Below are positions 8,127-17,846 of a DNA stretch of 49,261 bases, in pieces. Position numbers and translations under genes: made by a program. The notes below the pieces were generated by a model, which worked only from the letters and a program-made list of their open reading frames with translations, searched no databases and was not told the DNA's origin. The stretch spans positions 1 through 49,261 of the forward strand of contig HF990827.1 of assembly GCA_000432855.1 (NCBI GenBank). The letters are read 5' to 3'. The first letter of the stretch is position 1; every line of letters starts with the position of its first letter. This DNA is from Firmicutes bacterium CAG:822. GTDB taxonomy: Bacteria > Bacillota_I > Bacilli_A > RF39 > UBA660.

Positions 8127-8972
8127 TTAAATATAAATAGTAATAAAAACAAAACTAATATATATAATTCCAAGTACTAATAAGCCTTTATCATGAGTAA
8201 TCACTTCAATAGGATCACCAAAATTATCACCCTCAACATCCATACTGTATTTAAGTAAAATTACTATTACCAAAACAATAGAATATTTAAAAACTTCATT
8301 ATTAAAAGCACTAACAGCCCACAAAGAATAAAAAACAATAGTTAAAGCTAAAAACATATACATATTTTTATCTAAAAAATCTTTATTATAACTTTTTAAA
8401 ACTTTACGAGAATCACTGCCATTTTTAATAAGTTCATTTCTCCTTTTACCAAGAGCCATATAAAACGAAACAGAAAGGATCGTTAAAAATAACCAATTAG
8501 ATATATCTATTTCAAGCCCAACTCCACCGTAAGTTACTCTAAGAACAAAACCTAAAGCAAGTATTGTAATATCAACTAAAGGAATATTTTTTAATCCAAA
8601 ACTATATCCTAAATTAATAATAAAATAAATTATTAAAATTAATGAACTAAAATCAAATAAAAAACCTGCAAAATATAATAAGCCAATAATTAAAAAAATA
8701 AGTAAAAATATTGTAACAACAGCTTTGTTTTTTGATATTTTCCCACTGGCTAAAGGTCTATTCTTTTTGATTGGATGTTTTCTATCATTTTCTAAATCAT
8801 TAATATCATTAATAACATAAATAATACTCGCAGTAAAAGAAAATGCCAAAAACATAATTATCGCTTTAATCAAAATATTATTGTCAAATAGCATACCACT
8901 AAAAATAGCAGGCAAAAAAACAAGAAAATTTTTCAAATAATGTTTTACCCTAATTAATTTTAAATATTCCAT
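8127..8972 (-). CDS. UbiA-family prenyltransferase, similar to decaprenyl-phosphate phosphoribose synthase
   Basis: A 281-aa membrane protein with about eight or nine helices. The first substrate/metal motif is NDINDLENDRKHP (N55, D56, D59, D63, R64), followed by KKNRPLASG. The second is near YSFGLKNIPLVDI. The DR.HP.K..RPLASG arrangement is that of the UbiA subgroup containing DPPR synthase, which joins 5-phosphoribose pyrophosphate to polyprenyl phosphate to start making polyprenyl-phosphate pentose donors. Its position among GT-C transferases and glycosyltransferases supports donor-lipid synthesis over quinone biosynthesis (inference). No DprE1/DprE2-like epimerase is in the window. The preceding GT-C gene ends in a hairpin, so this gene may have its own start of transcription. 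The ribosome site is GAGGG. Confidence 0.75.
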   Translation of the reverse strand: MEYLKLIRVKHYLKNFLVFLPAIFSGMLFDNNILIKAIIMFLAFSFTASIIYVINDINDLENDRKHPIKKNRPLASGKISKNKAVVTIFLLIFLIIGLLYFAGFLFDFSSLILIIYFIINLGYSFGLKNIPLVDITILALGFVLRVTYGGVGLEIDISNWLFLTILSVSFYMALGKRRNELIKNGSDSRKVLKSYNKDFLDKNMYMFLALTIVFYSLWAVSAFNNEVFKYSIVLVIVILLKYSMDVEGDNFGDPIEVITHDKGLLVLGIIYISFVFITIYI

Positions 8973-9005
8973 AACATCATTCCCTCTTAAAAGTGATTAT
9001 ATAAT

Positions 9006-9040
9006 AAAAGCAAAAACAAAACAATATTACTTTTGCTTTT
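9006..9040 (-). terminator. Hairpin at the 3' end of the GT-C gene, inside the operon
   Basis: A 10-bp perfect stem, AAAAGCAAAA (9006-9015) with TTTTGCTTTT (9031-9040), contains the last codons of the GT-C gene. On the minus strand it is followed by ATTATATAAT. The T tract is poor, so it may be leaky; the TATAAT could be the -10 of a promoter for the UbiA gene. Confidence 0.45.
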
Positions 9041-10697
9041 TATAGAAAATAACACTTGAATATAAATTATCCGCATCATTTAATTGATCTTTGATTTCAT
9101 ATTTTATATCAAAATCTTTTAAGTTAAATAATATGCCACTAAAATTAGGTGAAGTCATTTTAATATCAAGTTTTTCCCCTTTGTTTTTTTCTAAAGTTTG
9201 TCTAGTTAAACCACTAATTGGAATTCTAGTTTTAACTATTTGATTAATTATAATATAACTATTATTAATACATAAAATAAATAATAAAATTCCAAAAATT
9301 CTAATAAGTCTCTTATTATCTTTCAAAAGTAGAAAAACAGCCATTAGTGGAATAAACCATACCTGCGGTGCATATCTTGCCCACCAACCATCACTTAAAC
9401 AAAACATAATTAAAATTATAAGGCAAAAAGGAATGCCAATCATAACTAAATTATCATAATTCTTGCGAACAATACCAGCAATCATATAAATAAGTATAAC
9501 AATTACCGAAATAATCAATATACCACTAAAATAAACACCAAAACCTCCAATACGAGTATCTTCACCAAATTGACTGATTTCATAACCAGTTTTAGTAAAA
9601 GGTATTTTTAAAACAGGTTCTCCATGATTAAAAACGCCTATATTAGCTGTATGGCTAAATAAAGAATAAAAATTCTTTTCAATAGGACTCATATTGGCAA
9701 ATGATTCTGGCTGTAGATAAGTCATTATGTCCATTTTATCCTTTCCTATAAGTGGATATAATGGATTTTGGTGGACAGCAATATTTTTTATATAAGAATT
9801 ACTTCCAACAATAAGTAATCCAAAAACCAAAATAATTAAAAATTTACCAGTAAATACCCCCAATTCTTTGTATTCTTTAGCTTTTATTTTACAAACTAAA
9901 TAATATATATAATAACCAAGGCAAAAAATACCTGCATACATTAAACCTGTGAATTTAACATTTATAATTATAACTAGCAAAGCAACAATAATAAAGAAAA
10001 GCTCTTTAGACGTATCATTTTTTATAATTAAATACATATAAATCAAAGTAAGTAACAAACAAAATCCTAAAAACCCATCCAAATATAATGAAAATATTTG
10101 CTGGCACATAATTGGAAAAGATACTACTAGTACTCCCATTAATAAAGCCAAAATCTTTTTATCATAAAATTTATTAATCAAATAAGTAACTATAAAAAAT
10201 ACCACAAACAAAATAATCAAATTAAATGTTTTAGCAGTTTCAATATTACCAGTAATTTTATAAACACTAGCTCCATAAAACCATGTTGCTTTAGGATAAC
10301 TATTTAACCAAACATGATGCCTGTCTCCCAACGAATTTTCTTTGCCAAACTCTTCAGCGCTTTCATATATTGGATTCCATCCTTCTTTTAAAAATCCAAC
10401 TGCTTCTTTGTGATAAGCATTTCCATCATAAGAATTATCAAAAACTCTTCCACAAAGAAATAGAGATATTAAAAAAATAATAAAAATCAAAACAGAAGAA
10501 ATTATTAAATCTTTAATTTTAGGTTTACGTAAGAAATATAATTCTATAAGTGCCAAAATAAAGGAAACTGGCAGATGTAAAATACTAATAGGTATATTAA
10601 TAAAATAAAGTATAGAGGTTAAAACCAATAAATTAGAAAACGTAAAAATAAAAATTAAAGCCGAATTATAACCATATTCTAAAATTTTTTTAAACAT
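9027..10697 (-). CDS. GT-C type membrane glycosyltransferase-like protein
   Basis: A 556-aa protein with about 12-13 membrane helices. An acidic outer loop after the third helix (FDNSYDGNAYHKEA, residues 86-99) is placed like the catalytic loop of GT-C enzymes that use polyprenyl-phosphate sugars. A later NPIYESAEEFGKEN/HHVWLNSYPKATW stretch and a C-terminal extracellular part after about residue 490 follow. I know no specific family name with confidence. It is the intact paralogue of the interrupted gene at 22538-24208, and both have exactly 557 codons including the stop. Likely role: adding a sugar to the exported glycan. It lies between a GT2 gene and the UbiA-like gene. Confidence 0.65.
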   Translation of the reverse strand: MFKKILEYGYNSALIFIFTFSNLLVLTSILYFINIPISILHLPVSFILALIELYFLRKPKIKDLIISSVLIFIIFLISLFLCGRVFDNSYDGNAYHKEAVGFLKEGWNPIYESAEEFGKENSLGDRHHVWLNSYPKATWFYGASVYKITGNIETAKTFNLIILFVVFFIVTYLINKFYDKKILALLMGVLVVSFPIMCQQIFSLYLDGFLGFCLLLTLIYMYLIIKNDTSKELFFIIVALLVIIINVKFTGLMYAGIFCLGYYIYYLVCKIKAKEYKELGVFTGKFLIILVFGLLIVGSNSYIKNIAVHQNPLYPLIGKDKMDIMTYLQPESFANMSPIEKNFYSLFSHTANIGVFNHGEPVLKIPFTKTGYEISQFGEDTRIGGFGVYFSGILIISVIVILIYMIAGIVRKNYDNLVMIGIPFCLIILIMFCLSDGWWARYAPQVWFIPLMAVFLLLKDNKRLIRIFGILLFILCINNSYIIINQIVKTRIPISGLTRQTLEKNKGEKLDIKMTSPNFSGILFNLKDFDIKYEIKDQLNDADNLYSSVIFYKKQK

Positions 10698-10707
10698 AAA
10701 TACACTC

Positions 10708-11715
10708 CTACTTTTTTAATAAATTATCTACTTTATCTTGTAATTCATATTTCATTTCTTTCTTTTCAAATATATAAATAATCTTTGAAATTAAGTTATT
10801 AAATTTTTTTAAATAAAGATTTTTTCCACCTGACATATTTAAATATTTATTTTTTTTATAATTTGGAAATTTATCATTTACTTCTTTAATAGCAAATTTA
10901 ACAGCCTTTTTATATTCTTTTTTATCCTTTGTTTTTGCCATTCTTCTAATAAAAGTACCATACATATATCTCACACATGAATATTCTATTTCAGAGTAAT
11001 ATTCATCAAATAATGAATTTTCTTTATAATAATTAACAATGTTATTCATAACAGTATGTAAATCATAAATTTTATTATTAAATGTATAAGTTATTGAATT
11101 GTCAGTTTGAATATAATTACACAAATATTCACTAACATATCCAATTTTCTTAATCTTAGGATAAAGTTTAAATAAAAATTCAACATCTTCATACCATAAA
11201 TTTTTAGAAAATAAAGTTTGTTTTACAATATCACTTTTAATAAGTTTATTCCAGACAACAGCATAAGAAAATATCATACACTTTTTTATATCTTCATCAG
11301 TATAACAATCATTAGTAATTCCAGCATCTACATTTACAATTTTATCAGGATAAATACTTACCGTATTACACATAACCATATCAAAATCATCTTGAATAGC
11401 TTTATTATAAAGTAATTCATACATTCTTTTATCTTGAGTATCATCACTATCTAAAAATCCAATATATTCTCCTTTAGATTTTAATATACCAGTATTTCTA
11501 GCTCCGCCAGGGCCAGAATTTTCCTGATCAATAACAATAATTCTTTTATCTTTTTTTTCATATTCTCTCAAAATCTTCAATGAATTATCCTTAGAGCCAT
11601 CATTAACAAATATAAATTCAATATCTTTAAAAGTTTGAGTTAATAAACTATTAATTGTCTTCTCAATATGTTTCTCAGCATTATAAACTGGAATAACAAC
11701 ACTAACTTTGACCAT
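10708..11715 (-). CDS. GT2 glycosyltransferase
   Basis: A 335-aa cytoplasmic glycosyltransferase of the GT-A fold. The start VKVSVVIPVYNAEKH, the nucleotide-binding FVNDGSKDNS, GGARNTG, and the metal-binding FLDSDD are the standard GT2 landmarks; NLWYEDVEFL is the acceptor/catalytic region. The ATG at 11715, with GAGGCGAG upstream, begins directly at the conserved MVKVSVVIPVYN block, so I prefer it to an upstream ATG at 11757. It overlaps the end of the polymerase-like gene by 14 bp. It probably adds one sugar to the lipid-linked repeat unit. Sugar and acceptor unknown. Confidence 0.88.
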   Translation of the reverse strand: MVKVSVVIPVYNAEKHIEKTINSLLTQTFKDIEFIFVNDGSKDNSLKILREYEKKDKRIIVIDQENSGPGGARNTGILKSKGEYIGFLDSDDTQDKRMYELLYNKAIQDDFDMVMCNTVSIYPDKIVNVDAGITNDCYTDEDIKKCMIFSYAVVWNKLIKSDIVKQTLFSKNLWYEDVEFLFKLYPKIKKIGYVSEYLCNYIQTDNSITYTFNNKIYDLHTVMNNIVNYYKENSLFDEYYSEIEYSCVRYMYGTFIRRMAKTKDKKEYKKAVKFAIKEVNDKFPNYKKNKYLNMSGGKNLYLKKFNNLISKIIYIFEKKEMKYELQDKVDNLLKK

Positions 11716-13168
11716 CTTCACTCGCCTCTTTACATTCACATAAAATATATCCACCAATAAATCCTAAATAAAGTGAAATTATAAGTTCATCAACAATATG
11801 TCCACTAAAATATGAAACTCCAAGAGGTAAAACAAGAATTGCTAAAACAGTAACAATAAATAAATTAAATTTCTTGTTTTTAATAGACTTAAATAATCCA
11901 TAAATTGCAATAAATACATAAGGAAAAATTAATAAAACTATTCCAATTATTCCAATCGTATAAAAATGAACTACAAAATCTTTCTCTAAATATAATTTAG
12001 CATTAATAAATCTACTATAACCAAGTCCAAATAAACTACGTGGAAAATCTTCATAAGTTTTAGCCACATCGTTAGTAACTAATTGCTGAGAATTTCTATT
12101 ACCAACTCTTCTAGTTGGAGCAACATCATCTAAAACATATTGCCAAAAGTCTTTATGGTCTTTATATGGATATATTTCTTTATAATATTCCTCATTCATA
12201 CCTATATATCCAAGCATCTTTATAGTTGGTACATTCTCATCACGCATTTTTTGAAGTTCTTCTTCTGTACTTTCATGATGGTCTATATTAGAACTAACAA
12301 TTGGAGCATTAAGCATTAAGAAAATTCCAAATATCATTATTAAAAAGATTATTAAAAATTTCTTCCATTCAAACTTTATGTTTTTCATAATTAGTGCAAA
12401 GAACAAATATAAAATTATCATCATTATAAAAATTAAAAGCCAACCATAAGATGCCACTCTTGTTCCAAGCATAATCATAGAAATAACAAGTAAAATTATA
12501 GTTATAACTCTAGGTTTAGTTATCTTATCAAATAAAGAATATACACAAATAGGTAATAAAATAAACATAAGTCCACTAATTTGATTAGCCGAATTAAACC
12601 ATCCTTTACTAGCTAAATCCTGAGAACCATACTTATTGCTAAAAAACCAATCAAATATATTCCCCTTTATAGTTCCTCCACCATAAGAAGCTAAAGAAAT
12701 CTCTAAAATATTAGAGCAGACAATAATTCCTGAAGTAATTAATCCTACTATTAAAAATAATTTTATAAACTCGTCTTTAGTAGGCTTTAAAAGATAAGTT
12801 AAATAAATAATAACTATAGGAAGAAGCATTCTAATAATATAAAATAGTTCTGTAATAATGCTATAAGAAAATGTTGGATACCCACTATTATCAACTCCTG
12901 ATGTAATCAAATGATGCAAAATAGTATAAATAATTATCAGCCCACCATAAATATATATAATTTTCCTATTTTTCTTATTTTCCTTATTAAAAAATAAACT
13001 ACAAAATAGAAAAGCAATAATAAGCATTCTTAAAATAGTTGTTGGAGAAAAATGAAAGAAATTAATAACTTCATCCGTATATAAAATATAACAATCTAAA
13101 ATTGGCTGTATACACAAAAAAATTAATAATATTTTTTTCAAAAATCTTTCGTCTGTTAGTTTTTTCAT
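11702..13168 (-). CDS. O-antigen ligase/polymerase-like membrane protein (Wzy type)
   Basis: About 488 aa from the ATG at 13168, with around 11-12 membrane helices. A large extracytoplasmic loop (roughly residues 300-400) contains the charged segment STEEELQKMRDENVPT and FGLGYSRF. This layout and the late large periplasmic-side loop are those of O-antigen ligase/Wzy-like polymerases, which join lipid-linked repeat units outside the membrane. The frame extends to a TTG at 13186, but the GAGGAGG ribosome site lies inside that extension, so the ATG is the real start. It sits next to glycosyltransferases on both sides and overlaps the next gene by 14 bp. Sequence-level assignment of Wzy proteins is always weak. 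Confidence 0.7.
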   Translation of the reverse strand: MKKLTDERFLKKILLIFLCIQPILDCYILYTDEVINFFHFSPTTILRMLIIAFLFCSLFFNKENKKNRKIIYIYGGLIIIYTILHHLITSGVDNSGYPTFSYSIITELFYIIRMLLPIVIIYLTYLLKPTKDEFIKLFLIVGLITSGIIVCSNILEISLASYGGGTIKGNIFDWFFSNKYGSQDLASKGWFNSANQISGLMFILLPICVYSLFDKITKPRVITIILLVISMIMLGTRVASYGWLLIFIMMIILYLFFALIMKNIKFEWKKFLIIFLIMIFGIFLMLNAPIVSSNIDHHESTEEELQKMRDENVPTIKMLGYIGMNEEYYKEIYPYKDHKDFWQYVLDDVAPTRRVGNRNSQQLVTNDVAKTYEDFPRSLFGLGYSRFINAKLYLEKDFVVHFYTIGIIGIVLLIFPYVFIAIYGLFKSIKNKKFNLFIVTVLAILVLPLGVSYFSGHIVDELIISLYLGFIGGYILCECKEASEDGQS

Positions 13169-13196
13169 GAAATTAATCCTCCTCAAATATCTATTT

Positions 13197-14345
13197 CTAA
13201 TTTAATATATTTTTAATTTTCTTTATTTCCTCATCAATATCATAACTATAATCTTTTAAATTATTCTTAAATTCTTTAATTTTATCAAAATTCATTAATA
13301 ATTCTTTCATTCCATTATAAATTCCTTCTTCGCTATTTTCAACAACTAACCCATTTATATTATTAGAAATAATTTTTTCAGTAGCGGCCGTTTTAGTGGC
13401 AAATACTGGAACTCCTAATATTAAAGCCTCTAAAGCTACCAAACCAAATGCTTCATATAAAGAAGGAAAAATAAGCAAATCCATATTTTTTATTTCTTTA
13501 TAAGGGTTATCCATTTTACCCCAAAAATGAATATCTAAATTCAAATCATTATTAAGAGACTTAACATTCTCCAAATCTGGTCCATCGCCAATAACATTAA
13601 TAACAATTTTTTCTTTAAACCCATCATCATATAGTCTTTTTACAACCTTTAAAAATCTATCATAACCTTTAACTGGATGAATACGTCCAACTAAAACAGT
13701 ATTCAATTTCCCATCTTCATATTTAATTAGACCTTTTTGTTTAGATAACTCTTTTATTTTTTGAATATTTACAATATTAGGTATTACCTCAACATCAGTA
13801 ATTTTATAAAAATCACAAAAAGCTTTTTTTACACCTTCAGAAACAGCAATTATTTTATCAAATTTTGGTAATAATTCATTAAATAACTTATTATATTTAA
13901 TATTAGGATTACACTTTCCGTATTCATAATGAAGCCAATGTATCTTTTTTAAACTATCACCAAAAGCAGTAAAAATAGCTGTAAAACCATCTTTAAAAGC
14001 AATTTCTATATCATATCTTTTATTAAGTATTTTTTTTCTTTCACGAACTATTCTTTTTTTTATAAGACCTGTTTTCATTTCAAAAACAAGTCTTACCTTT
14101 GAAAAAATAAGATTCATCTTCTTTGTTTTTAAAACTTCTTTTATAGTTAAATCAATCGTATTAAAAAATTTAGTCCCATAAATAACATTAGCTTTTACAT
14201 TATTTAATCTACTTCCATTATTATGTAAAACTAAAATATCAGTATCATAATCCGAAAAAACACCTAAATTAATCATATCTTCTAATAATATAGAAACGCC
14301 ACCCATTTTTCTTTCATCAACAACTATTAATAAACTTTTTTTCAT
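13197..14345 (-). CDS. GT4-family glycosyltransferase (GT-B fold)
   Basis: A 382-aa retaining glycosyltransferase. The N-terminal domain starts with KKSLLIVVDERKMGGVSILL, and the linker region has ALKKIHWLHYEYG-like and KIIAVSEGVKKAF segments. The C-terminal nucleotide-sugar domain begins at NTVLVGRIHPVKGYDRF and holds IFPSLYEAFGLVALEALILG, the typical E-x7-E motif of GT4, followed by GVPVFATKTA. A role as second or later sugar transferase on the lipid-linked repeat is likely. The next gene ends 10 bp upstream. Sugar unknown. Confidence 0.88.
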   Translation of the reverse strand: MKKSLLIVVDERKMGGVSILLEDMINLGVFSDYDTDILVLHNNGSRLNNVKANVIYGTKFFNTIDLTIKEVLKTKKMNLIFSKVRLVFEMKTGLIKKRIVRERKKILNKRYDIEIAFKDGFTAIFTAFGDSLKKIHWLHYEYGKCNPNIKYNKLFNELLPKFDKIIAVSEGVKKAFCDFYKITDVEVIPNIVNIQKIKELSKQKGLIKYEDGKLNTVLVGRIHPVKGYDRFLKVVKRLYDDGFKEKIVINVIGDGPDLENVKSLNNDLNLDIHFWGKMDNPYKEIKNMDLLIFPSLYEAFGLVALEALILGVPVFATKTAATEKIISNNINGLVVENSEEGIYNGMKELLMNFDKIKEFKNNLKDYSYDIDEEIKKIKNILN

Positions 14346-14355
14346 CTAATCACCA

Positions 14356-15312
14356 CTAATTTACTTTTAAGATTTTCTTCAAAAGATTAAATTTTCTCTT
14401 ATAAATTAAACTACATACAATTTTATACTTAAACCCCATTTTTTTATAATATTTATTTTTAGACCAATTAGGAAACATTTCTTTCATTATTTCACAAACT
14501 TTATTTATAGAAGGTAAACCTTCTTCATATGGTAAAAATCTTAAAGATGCTGCATGTAATAAATGCTTAATATATATAAATTCTAATTCATCTTTATACT
14601 CATCAAAAGCATTTTTATTTATAAATATATTTGTGAGATTATCAATCGAATCAAAAATATCATTGAGTTTATCAGAATATTTTTTATTATGCATAATAGA
14701 TCCTTCTCTTACCAAATAATAATATAAATAATCATCTATAAAAGAAATATTTTTTGCATACAAACAAAATGCAGGCACTTCAGCAATATCCTCATAATAA
14801 TGCCCTTCAAAAAATGCAAGTTCTGAATGTAATAAAATTTCTTTTTTTATTAATTTACAAGTAGCAGATGGCCTATTAAGAATATATCTTTTAAATACAT
14901 CATTATTTAAAATTTCATTATCAATCTTTTCTAAATTATTATTTGAAAAAGCATAACTTCGGCATACAACAATATCACTATTATCTCTCATACCTAAAGA
15001 ATACATTTTTTCAAGTATATCACTACTAACATAGTCATCAGAATCAACATATAAAACGTATTCGCCAGTCGCATATTTTAAACCGTAATTTCTAGCACTT
15101 GAAAGTCCACCATTTTCTTTTTTTAAAGGTTTTATAATATTAGGATATTTTTTATAATATTCATCAATAATTTTCTGAGAATTATCAGGAGAACCATCAT
15201 TGACTACAATAACTTCATAATCATCAAAAGCTTGATTTACTAAACTATCTAAACATTTAGGAAGTAGCTCTTCAACATTATAAACAGGTACAATAACACT
15301 AATTTTAGTCAT
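14356..15312 (-). CDS. GT2 glycosyltransferase
   Basis: A 318-aa GT2 enzyme. MTKISVIVPVYNVEELLP opens the protein, followed by VIVVNDGSPDNS, NGGLSSARNYG and the metal site YVDSDDYV; EGHYYEDIAEVPAF holds the acceptor-side acidic residues. The ATG at 15312 is preceded by AGGAGGGTGTT. An in-frame ATG at 15333 would place that ribosome site inside the gene, so I rejected it. The start codon follows closely after the Stealth gene, whose stop it slightly precedes (overlap about 10 bp upstream of the alternative start). It belongs to the same operon as GT4 and Stealth. Donor sugar unknown. Confidence 0.88.
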   Translation of the reverse strand: MTKISVIVPVYNVEELLPKCLDSLVNQAFDDYEVIVVNDGSPDNSQKIIDEYYKKYPNIIKPLKKENGGLSSARNYGLKYATGEYVLYVDSDDYVSSDILEKMYSLGMRDNSDIVVCRSYAFSNNNLEKIDNEILNNDVFKRYILNRPSATCKLIKKEILLHSELAFFEGHYYEDIAEVPAFCLYAKNISFIDDYLYYYLVREGSIMHNKKYSDKLNDIFDSIDNLTNIFINKNAFDEYKDELEFIYIKHLLHAASLRFLPYEEGLPSINKVCEIMKEMFPNWSKNKYYKKMGFKYKIVCSLIYKRKFNLLKKILKVN

Positions 15313-15322
15313 AACACCCTCC

Positions 15323-16327
15323 TTATATTTCAAAACTAGATTTATCTGGCAAAATTTTATTAAAATGTTCAGTCAGATCTTTAACTGCTTTTTCATAATC
15401 AATGGATAAATCACTATCATTAACACAAATTTCATTAACCTTTTGATTGTCAATACAATTAAAAAGTTCACTATTATCGTTGCTAAGATTAAAAAATCTG
15501 CCTACTTTTTTAATAGATTTAGGTGTAAATTTGCCAGTATATATTTGCCACAATTGAAATACATACTGATTAATATCAGAAACGGCTCTGAATCTATTTT
15601 GCGCCGTAGTTTCTAGTTCATTAGGATTTTTCTCCCACACATCTTCAAAAGTACTTTTCAAAAAAGGTGCCGACATATGAAAATTATCAAACCCTGCCAT
15701 ATATGGCCATTTATAAAGCAATAAAAATCTAATATTTCTTTTTCCATACTTTAAATTAAAACATTTAGAAAAGTGTTTCTTAATAACTTCTCTTTTATTA
15801 AAATGTCTACATATAAGCATCTTATCATTTAACAAAATATGTTCAAATAAAGGGTCAGTATCTTTATCACAATAAGGAATATTATCTCTCCAAAAATCAC
15901 ATGGAAGATCATTGTCAAAAAAATATGAATAATCTGTAGATTTTAGTAGAAACATATCATCATTAAAATATACAAATTTATCGGCTATATCATTTATTCT
16001 GTGTAGATGAATTTCAATAGCATCAGAATTAAATACTGGCAAATATTTCTTAGGAATAAAATCTTCATGCTTAACAATATTTAATTTGGGACTATCAGTA
16101 TTAAGCCAAGAAGGAATGTGTCCCCAGGTAACAAAATGAATTTTGTTAACCCAAGGAGCAAATTTTTCCACTCCCCTAAACCAATATTTTAAAAGTCCCA
16201 TATCTCTATATCTATTAATAGCATTACTAGTATCTATTTTCTTTTCCAAATATTTATTTTTTTCTTCAAGCCAAGCAGGATCACTACCATCAACCCACAT
16301 TATTACAAAATCTATTTTTTCACTCAT
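15323..16327 (-). CDS. Stealth-type capsular polysaccharide phosphotransferase
   Basis: A 334-aa cytoplasmic enzyme of the Stealth family, which moves hexose-1-phosphate from a nucleotide sugar to a growing glycan and so makes phosphodiester-linked polymers. Conserved regions are in order: CR1 IDFVIMWVDGSDPAW (about 5-19); CR2 with RYRDMGLLKYWFRG, INKIHFVTWG-like text and the acidic FVYFNDDMF (about 39-145); CR3 around WRDN...HILLNDKML; CR4 with RFRAVSDINQYVFQLW (about 245-265). The ATG at 16327 has AGGTGG upstream. Stealth proteins are known in pathogens' capsules (SacB, CpsY) and animal GNPTAB. Here it predicts a phosphate-containing surface polymer. Confidence 0.9.
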   Translation of the reverse strand: MSEKIDFVIMWVDGSDPAWLEEKNKYLEKKIDTSNAINRYRDMGLLKYWFRGVEKFAPWVNKIHFVTWGHIPSWLNTDSPKLNIVKHEDFIPKKYLPVFNSDAIEIHLHRINDIADKFVYFNDDMFLLKSTDYSYFFDNDLPCDFWRDNIPYCDKDTDPLFEHILLNDKMLICRHFNKREVIKKHFSKCFNLKYGKRNIRFLLLYKWPYMAGFDNFHMSAPFLKSTFEDVWEKNPNELETTAQNRFRAVSDINQYVFQLWQIYTGKFTPKSIKKVGRFFNLSNDNSELFNCIDNQKVNEICVNDSDLSIDYEKAVKDLTEHFNKILPDKSSFEI

Positions 16328-16338
16328 CAAAACACCAC

Positions 16339-17829
16339 CTAAAATACGTCGTATAAAAAATTTTCAAATTTATGGTCAATTATTTTAACATGCTTATCTT
16401 CTGGAATACCATAATAATTTTTAAATACTTTGGTGTGATATTCACCCCAAGGGCCTCTTGTCCAAATGTAATATATAAATTGATCATAAACTTCGATTGT
16501 ATCTATATTTTTATCTTTTAATTGCTTTTCTATATAAACATCTCTATCTTTTTGCATAATAAATATTAAAACAAACATAACAACAAAATATATAATAATT
16601 AAAATCAAAAATACATATACACTTTTATTTAAATTAAAATTATCTTTTATAAGTCTAAGAGATACAATTAAAAATATAAACTCTGATAAAATAGCTGTTC
16701 TCTCACCCCATGTTGGAGATACGAGCATAGAACCAATAGCAACGCCGCCAACCAAAGTCAAAAATATTAAAAAAATTTTTTCTTTATCATCTTGTACTAG
16801 ATAAATAATAGAATAGAAAAATAATACTACAAATAAAATCCAATAAAATATAAAATACCAATTATCTACACCAAAAATTCCCCACATTGATGCAAGTTTA
16901 TTAGCATCTATACCATTAAAATCAAAAGGAAACATTAAATATAAATTTTGAATAACACCAAAAATTGGAATTATAAAAAATAATACAATATAGCGTAATT
17001 TAACGTTTTTCTTTTTAAAAGCAAGTAAAATAGCCAAAGACATCATAATTAAAACAATTATATTTTTAGTAATAGCATAACCAATTAAATAAGGTATATT
17101 TGAAAACATTCTTTCAAATATATTCATATTATAAAAATCAGCTTCAGTATCTACTCTATTTGCTGTACCTGGAGAAACTAACATCAAAACCAAAGCAGCT
17201 ATTGAAATTATTGATAAAATCGAAAATTTAATTAGTTCTTTCTTATCTTCTTTCCTATGAAGTATTAACCATAAAATGTTTCCAAACACAAACGCAAGGC
17301 CAATATTTTCAACAAACATCGGTGCAATGACATTTATAAAAAGTAAAATAACATATTCTAATTTTCCAAATTTAAACTCTTGTTTTTGATATAAATAGTA
17401 AAAATAAGCTAAAACAATAGAAGCTGGGTATAAATATGTTACACTTCCAGCAATCCAAGTATATGTCTGAGAAATACTATTAACATTTAACAAAAGTAAA
17501 AATATAAATGGCATAATATATATAACCTTATTTTTAACTTTACCAATGACTTTATTAGCAATAAAAACAATTAATGTTAAAAGTCCAGAAGTCACTATTA
17601 CAAATAAAAATTTATAATATGTAAATAAATATATAATTATCCTACTAATAAATCTTCCTTCCCACGAAAAATACATACCTTTAGCTGCTGACAATATCAT
17701 TCTTAATCCCTGGGCTCCAACAGGATAATTACCCCAATCATCACCATTTATTGGCGCAAGCGAAAGAATAATAAGAAAAAATATAAAACTTATCAAATAA
17801 ATATAATTATTTTTAATTTTTTCTAGCAT
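16339..17829 (-). CDS. Polytopic membrane protein, DUF6056-like, probable GT-C glycosyltransferase
   Basis: A 496-aa protein from the ATG at 17829 (AAAAGGTG upstream; a GTG at 17838 is less likely). It has about 11-12 membrane helices. The first outer loop reads LAPINGDDWGNYP, followed by YFSWEGRFISR. This DDW...W.GR arrangement is what I associate with DUF6056-type membrane proteins of polysaccharide loci, probably GT-C enzymes whose acidic pair DD after helix 1 is catalytic (inference). A C-terminal outer domain of about 70 residues contains YIWTRGPWGEYHTKVF. It lies between the Alg13-like gene and the Stealth gene on one transcript. Function not established. Confidence 0.6.
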   Translation of the reverse strand: MLEKIKNNYIYLISFIFFLIILSLAPINGDDWGNYPVGAQGLRMILSAAKGMYFSWEGRFISRIIIYLFTYYKFLFVIVTSGLLTLIVFIANKVIGKVKNKVIYIMPFIFLLLLNVNSISQTYTWIAGSVTYLYPASIVLAYFYYLYQKQEFKFGKLEYVILLFINVIAPMFVENIGLAFVFGNILWLILHRKEDKKELIKFSILSIISIAALVLMLVSPGTANRVDTEADFYNMNIFERMFSNIPYLIGYAITKNIIVLIMMSLAILLAFKKKNVKLRYIVLFFIIPIFGVIQNLYLMFPFDFNGIDANKLASMWGIFGVDNWYFIFYWILFVVLFFYSIIYLVQDDKEKIFLIFLTLVGGVAIGSMLVSPTWGERTAILSEFIFLIVSLRLIKDNFNLNKSVYVFLILIIIYFVVMFVLIFIMQKDRDVYIEKQLKDKNIDTIEVYDQFIYYIWTRGPWGEYHTKVFKNYYGIPEDKHVKIIDHKFENFLYDVF

Positions 17830-17846
17830 AATACACACCTTTTCTA

